DNA of 64,000 nt. It comes from Hyphomicrobiales bacterium. Its GTDB lineage: Bacteria; Pseudomonadota; Alphaproteobacteria; Rhizobiales; Beijerinckiaceae. Position numbers and translations under genes: made by a program. Positions 61,442-64,000 of this stretch are shown here, one piece after another. The stretch is from NCBI GenBank assembly GCA_019075905.1, contig JAGXAM010000001.1, positions 1 through 64,000 on the forward strand, in the 5' to 3' direction. The notes under the pieces are model-generated. The model did no database searches. It saw nothing but the letters and a program-made list of their open reading frames with translations, and had not been told where the DNA came from. Each line of letters opens with the position of its first letter. The stretch's first letter is position 1.

Positions 61442-63868
61442 TCAGAAGGATGCGCCGCCCGAGAAGCTGAAGGCCTGGGTCTGGTCGCCGGGGGCCTTGG
61501 TCAGCGGGATGGCATAATTGATGCGGATCGGCCCCAGAGGCGAGGCCCACAGGATCGAGGCACCGACCGAAGTGCGGATCTTGTGGGAGTCTTGAACACT
61601 AATGCAAGTGCCTTGCGTGTAAGTCGGAGCTTGATCATTTGGTGTGCAAGTTGCGGCAAATTGGGTTTGCCCCTGATAGCCAAACAGCGTTCCGGCATCG
61701 GCGAAGACCGCGCCGCGCAGCCCCAGTTCGCGCGGGGTGCCAAAGATCGGGAACTGCAGTTCGGCCGAAGCGCCGAGATAGGTGGTGCCACCGAGGCTGT
61801 TGGTTTGCGGGTTGACGCCCGGCGAATTATCGCGCGGCCCGATCCCGCCCGGTGCAAAGCCACGCACCAGCGAGTCACCCATGTTGAAATTGTCAGCCAG
61901 CCGCAGCTTGTGCCCGCCATAGCCATAAATGTCACCGGCCTGGAAATGCAGCACGCCAACGAAATCATCGGTCAACGGGTGGAACACACGCAGGTCACCG
62001 GTAGTGCGGATGAACTTCGACTTGCCGCCGAGGCCGGCAACGTCCTCGGTGATCGAGCCGAGGATGCCATCACGCGGATCCTTGGGATTGTCGAGCGTGT
62101 TGTAGGTCAGCGTTACGCCGCCGAGCGACGTCAGGGTGCGGCCCTGCGATTCCTTCACTGCCAGCGAGGCCTCGCCATTGGTCAGACAGTTGTTGGTGGC
62201 CGTCGGCGGCGAGGGTGTCACGCCCGTGAGCGGCAAGGTACAATCATTGTAGGGCTGCGCCGCGGTATTCGGGATGTAGATTTGCGTCTCATACAGCGAA
62301 TAATGCGGCGACACGCTCCACTGGTCGGTCAAGGGAATGCCGAGGCTGGTGGTGACGCCGGTTATGATCGTCTGGTAGGTCGAATAGACGTTGACGCTCT
62401 GCTCCTTGCGGTAGACGTCGAGCGTGCCCGACATGCGGTAGCCAAGGAAATAGGGCTGCGTGAACGAAGCCTCATAAGCGCTGGAATATTGCCCGCGGCT
62501 CACCGAGAGCTTCACGAACTGGCCGCGACCCAGAAAGTTCGAATCCGAGATCGAAGCGCTGGCAAGGAAGCCGTCGGTGGTCGAATAGCCGCCGCCGATG
62601 GCAAAGGAGCCGGACGCCTTTTCGACGACATCGACATCGACAATCACCTTGTCGGGCGCAGAGCCCTGCACGGCAGTGATGGTCACTTTCTTGAAGAAGC
62701 CCAACGCTTCGAGACGGCGCTTCGCCTGATCGATCAGAACCTGGTTATAGGCATCGCCCTCGCCGATATCGAACTCACGACGGATGACATAATCGCGGGT
62801 CTTGTCATTGCCGCGGATCTGGATCTTCTCGATATAGGCCTTCTGGCCGGGATCGATGGCGAAATGCACCGCCACTGTGCGCGCTGCCGGATTGCGGTCA
62901 CCCTGCGGGTGCACCTGCGCGAAAGGATAGCCGGCCTCATCGGCTGCGCGCGTCAGGTTCTCGGCCGTCTTCTGGATTTCATCGCCGTTGTAAATCTCGC
63001 CGGCGCTGACCAGCAGCTTGTTCTGCAAGGTGGCCGGCTGCAAGCCTGCGACATTGGAGACGACATTAACCGAGCCAATGCGGTACTGCGGGCCTTCCTG
63101 CATCGAAATGGTGATGATGTAGCCTTTTTTGGCCGCATCATAATGCACATCCGAGCCGGTGATGCGGAAATCGATATAGCCGTTCTTCAGATAATAACGG
63201 CGGATATGGTCCTCGTCGGTGGCCAGCTTGTCGGGATCATAGACGTCGCTGGTCTTGAGCCACGACAGGAAATTCATCTCGGTGGTCGACATGATGCCCC
63301 GCAACGTGCCGTCCGAGAACGCATGGTTGCCGACAAAATGGATTTCGCGAACGCCGGTCTTGTCGCCTTCCTTGATCTCGAAGACCACGTCAACGCGCCC
63401 GTCCGGCAGGTTGACGATGCGGTCGCTCACGGTCGCATCATTGTGGCCGCCATGGACATAGGCTTCCTTGATGGCGGCGACGTCGGCGGCAACCAGACCC
63501 GGATCAAAGGCACCGCCGGAGCGGGACTGGATCTGCGACTTGAGCTGCGCGTCCTTGATCTTGCTGTTGCCCTCGAAAGCTACATGATTGATGCGCTTGT
63601 TGTCGACGAGATTGACGACGAGGCGATTGCCCTCGCGGCGCACCGAGACATTGGCGAAGCGCCCGGTCGCGTAAAGCGCCTTGATGCCGGCATTGATCTG
63701 ATCAGGCGAGGTGCCCTGGAAATAGTTCTGGATGGAGGATGGCGCCGCATTGGTGGAGCCACGCACGATGACGGTCGTCGCCATGGCAAGACCCGAAAAC
63801 GCCAGACTGGCGACGAGGGCGCACATGACAAGGAGCAGACGTCTCAACACTCCGGCAACGAACGCCAT
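61442..63868 (-). CDS. bamA: Outer-membrane protein assembly factor BamA
   Basis: Omp85-family insertase at the core of the BAM complex. From ATG 63868 (GGAAA upstream) the 808-residue protein has a signal peptide (LLLVMCALVASLAFSGLAMA, cleavage near residue 29), five POTRA domains (about 35-430; e.g. GDKTGVREIHFVGNHAFSDG and QVLIDQAKRRLEALGFF) and a 16-strand beta-barrel with VRGFAPGGIGPRD, the lid-lock VRGF motif, and a C-terminal Phe. It precedes lpxD in the class-typical order. The upstream gene, expected to be rseP, lies beyond the right edge. Confidence 0.96.
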   Translation of the reverse strand: MAFVAGVLRRLLLVMCALVASLAFSGLAMATTVIVRGSTNAAPSSIQNYFQGTSPDQINAGIKALYATGRFANVSVRREGNRLVVNLVDNKRINHVAFEGNSKIKDAQLKSQIQSRSGGAFDPGLVAADVAAIKEAYVHGGHNDATVSDRIVNLPDGRVDVVFEIKEGDKTGVREIHFVGNHAFSDGTLRGIMSTTEMNFLSWLKTSDVYDPDKLATDEDHIRRYYLKNGYIDFRITGSDVHYDAAKKGYIITISMQEGPQYRIGSVNVVSNVAGLQPATLQNKLLVSAGEIYNGDEIQKTAENLTRAADEAGYPFAQVHPQGDRNPAARTVAVHFAIDPGQKAYIEKIQIRGNDKTRDYVIRREFDIGEGDAYNQVLIDQAKRRLEALGFFKKVTITAVQGSAPDKVIVDVDVVEKASGSFAIGGGYSTTDGFLASASISDSNFLGRGQFVKLSVSRGQYSSAYEASFTQPYFLGYRMSGTLDVYRKEQSVNVYSTYQTIITGVTTSLGIPLTDQWSVSPHYSLYETQIYIPNTAAQPYNDCTLPLTGVTPSPPTATNNCLTNGEASLAVKESQGRTLTSLGGVTLTYNTLDNPKDPRDGILGSITEDVAGLGGKSKFIRTTGDLRVFHPLTDDFVGVLHFQAGDIYGYGGHKLRLADNFNMGDSLVRGFAPGGIGPRDNSPGVNPQTNSLGGTTYLGASAELQFPIFGTPRELGLRGAVFADAGTLFGYQGQTQFAATCTPNDQAPTYTQGTCISVQDSHKIRTSVGASILWASPLGPIRINYAIPLTKAPGDQTQAFSFSGGASF

Positions 63869-64000
63869 GAATTTGTTTCCACTTTTACGGAAGCCCCCCC
63901 GCCCCTCGGCCTGGATCACTTCACCAATTCCAATCTTCGTCACCAGAGGCCGGAGCCGGGCTGGCGAACCCCTATCACGCCTTAACCTTCTACAAACTTT
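63869..64000. other. Region upstream of bamA at the window edge
   Basis: 132 bases ahead of bamA on the minus strand. It probably contains the end of the next gene (rseP expected from the family order) and the bamA ribosome site; no reading frame could be identified with confidence. Confidence 0.4.

Noticed and set aside
61415-63985. 856-codon plus-strand frame opposite bamA
   Set aside because: Antisense open frame in GC-rich DNA. The minus strand has signal peptide, POTRA domains, VRGF and the C-terminal Phe.

Overview
The window is about 64 kb of densely packed, GC-rich alphaproteobacterial chromosome, most likely from the Hyphomicrobiales (Rhizobiales). A Beijerinckiaceae- or Methylocystaceae-like methylotroph is my best but weakly supported guess. 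The lineage signals are a CpaA-F/TadBC pilus locus, a PodJ-like polar organiser, TTAA-N7-TTAA (CtrA-type) boxes, class I lysyl-tRNA synthetase, the bamA-lpxD-fabZ-lpxA-lpxB order, fabI next to a histidine phosphatase, and a lanthanide-type PQQ alcohol dehydrogenase. No rRNA, tRNA, CRISPR array, transposase or phage gene was found.

Layout. 1-6.5 kb: an amidase cut by the left edge, PHA synthase, a small lipoprotein, an AlaC-type aminotransferase, thrB and rnhA. 6.5-15.1 kb: a minus-strand Tad/Flp pilus operon, cpaA-cpaB-cpaC-cpaD-cpaE-cpaF-tadB-tadC, with no pilin gene beside it. 15.2-21.1 kb: a beta-oxidation set (acyl-CoA dehydrogenase, thiolase, FadJ) behind a MerR regulator whose promoter has a textbook MerR layout. 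21.5-25.8 kb: a 1450-residue PodJ-like protein. 25.9-29.1 kb: the DNA-repair pair PdeM and Lhr-type helicase. 29.1-35 kb: a His-rich secreted peptide, an orphan periplasmic binding protein, a GT2 glycosyltransferase, LysRS and a TSUP permease. 35.2-39.9 kb: ftsB, eno, queF, an RDD protein, bpt and aroC.

40-47.4 kb holds the most unusual block. It contains an MxaJ/XoxJ-like binding domain fused to a cytochrome c, a PQQ alcohol dehydrogenase with the lanthanide Asp-Tyr-Asp signature, and a 1378-residue single-module NRPS with the architecture of epsilon-poly-lysine synthetase (Pls). This block lies between aroC and the histidine phosphatase/fabI pair, genes that I recall being adjacent in rhizobia.

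47.6-57.7 kb: the phosphatase and fabI, an ECF sigma/anti-sigma pair with a perfect CtrA-type box upstream, glyS without glyQ, a CDGSH protein, an AT-rich orphan gene with its own sigma70-like promoter, REP-like repeats, rpsD with a structured leader, a D-amino-acid dehydrogenase-like oxidase and a DUF937-type protein. 57.7-64 kb: the outer-membrane/lipid A cluster bamA-lpxD-fabZ-lpxA-lpxB, without the lpxI gene usually found between lpxA and lpxB.

Common threads are envelope biogenesis (BamA, Lpx, FabZ, FabI, FtsB), polarity and surface attachment under probable CtrA control (Tad pilus, PodJ, ECF sigma), and carbon metabolism suited to alcohol oxidation and PHA storage. The reading frames, motifs, start sites and DNA signals come directly from the sequence. 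Family assignments rest on recognised motifs. Regulatory links and the organism are inference.
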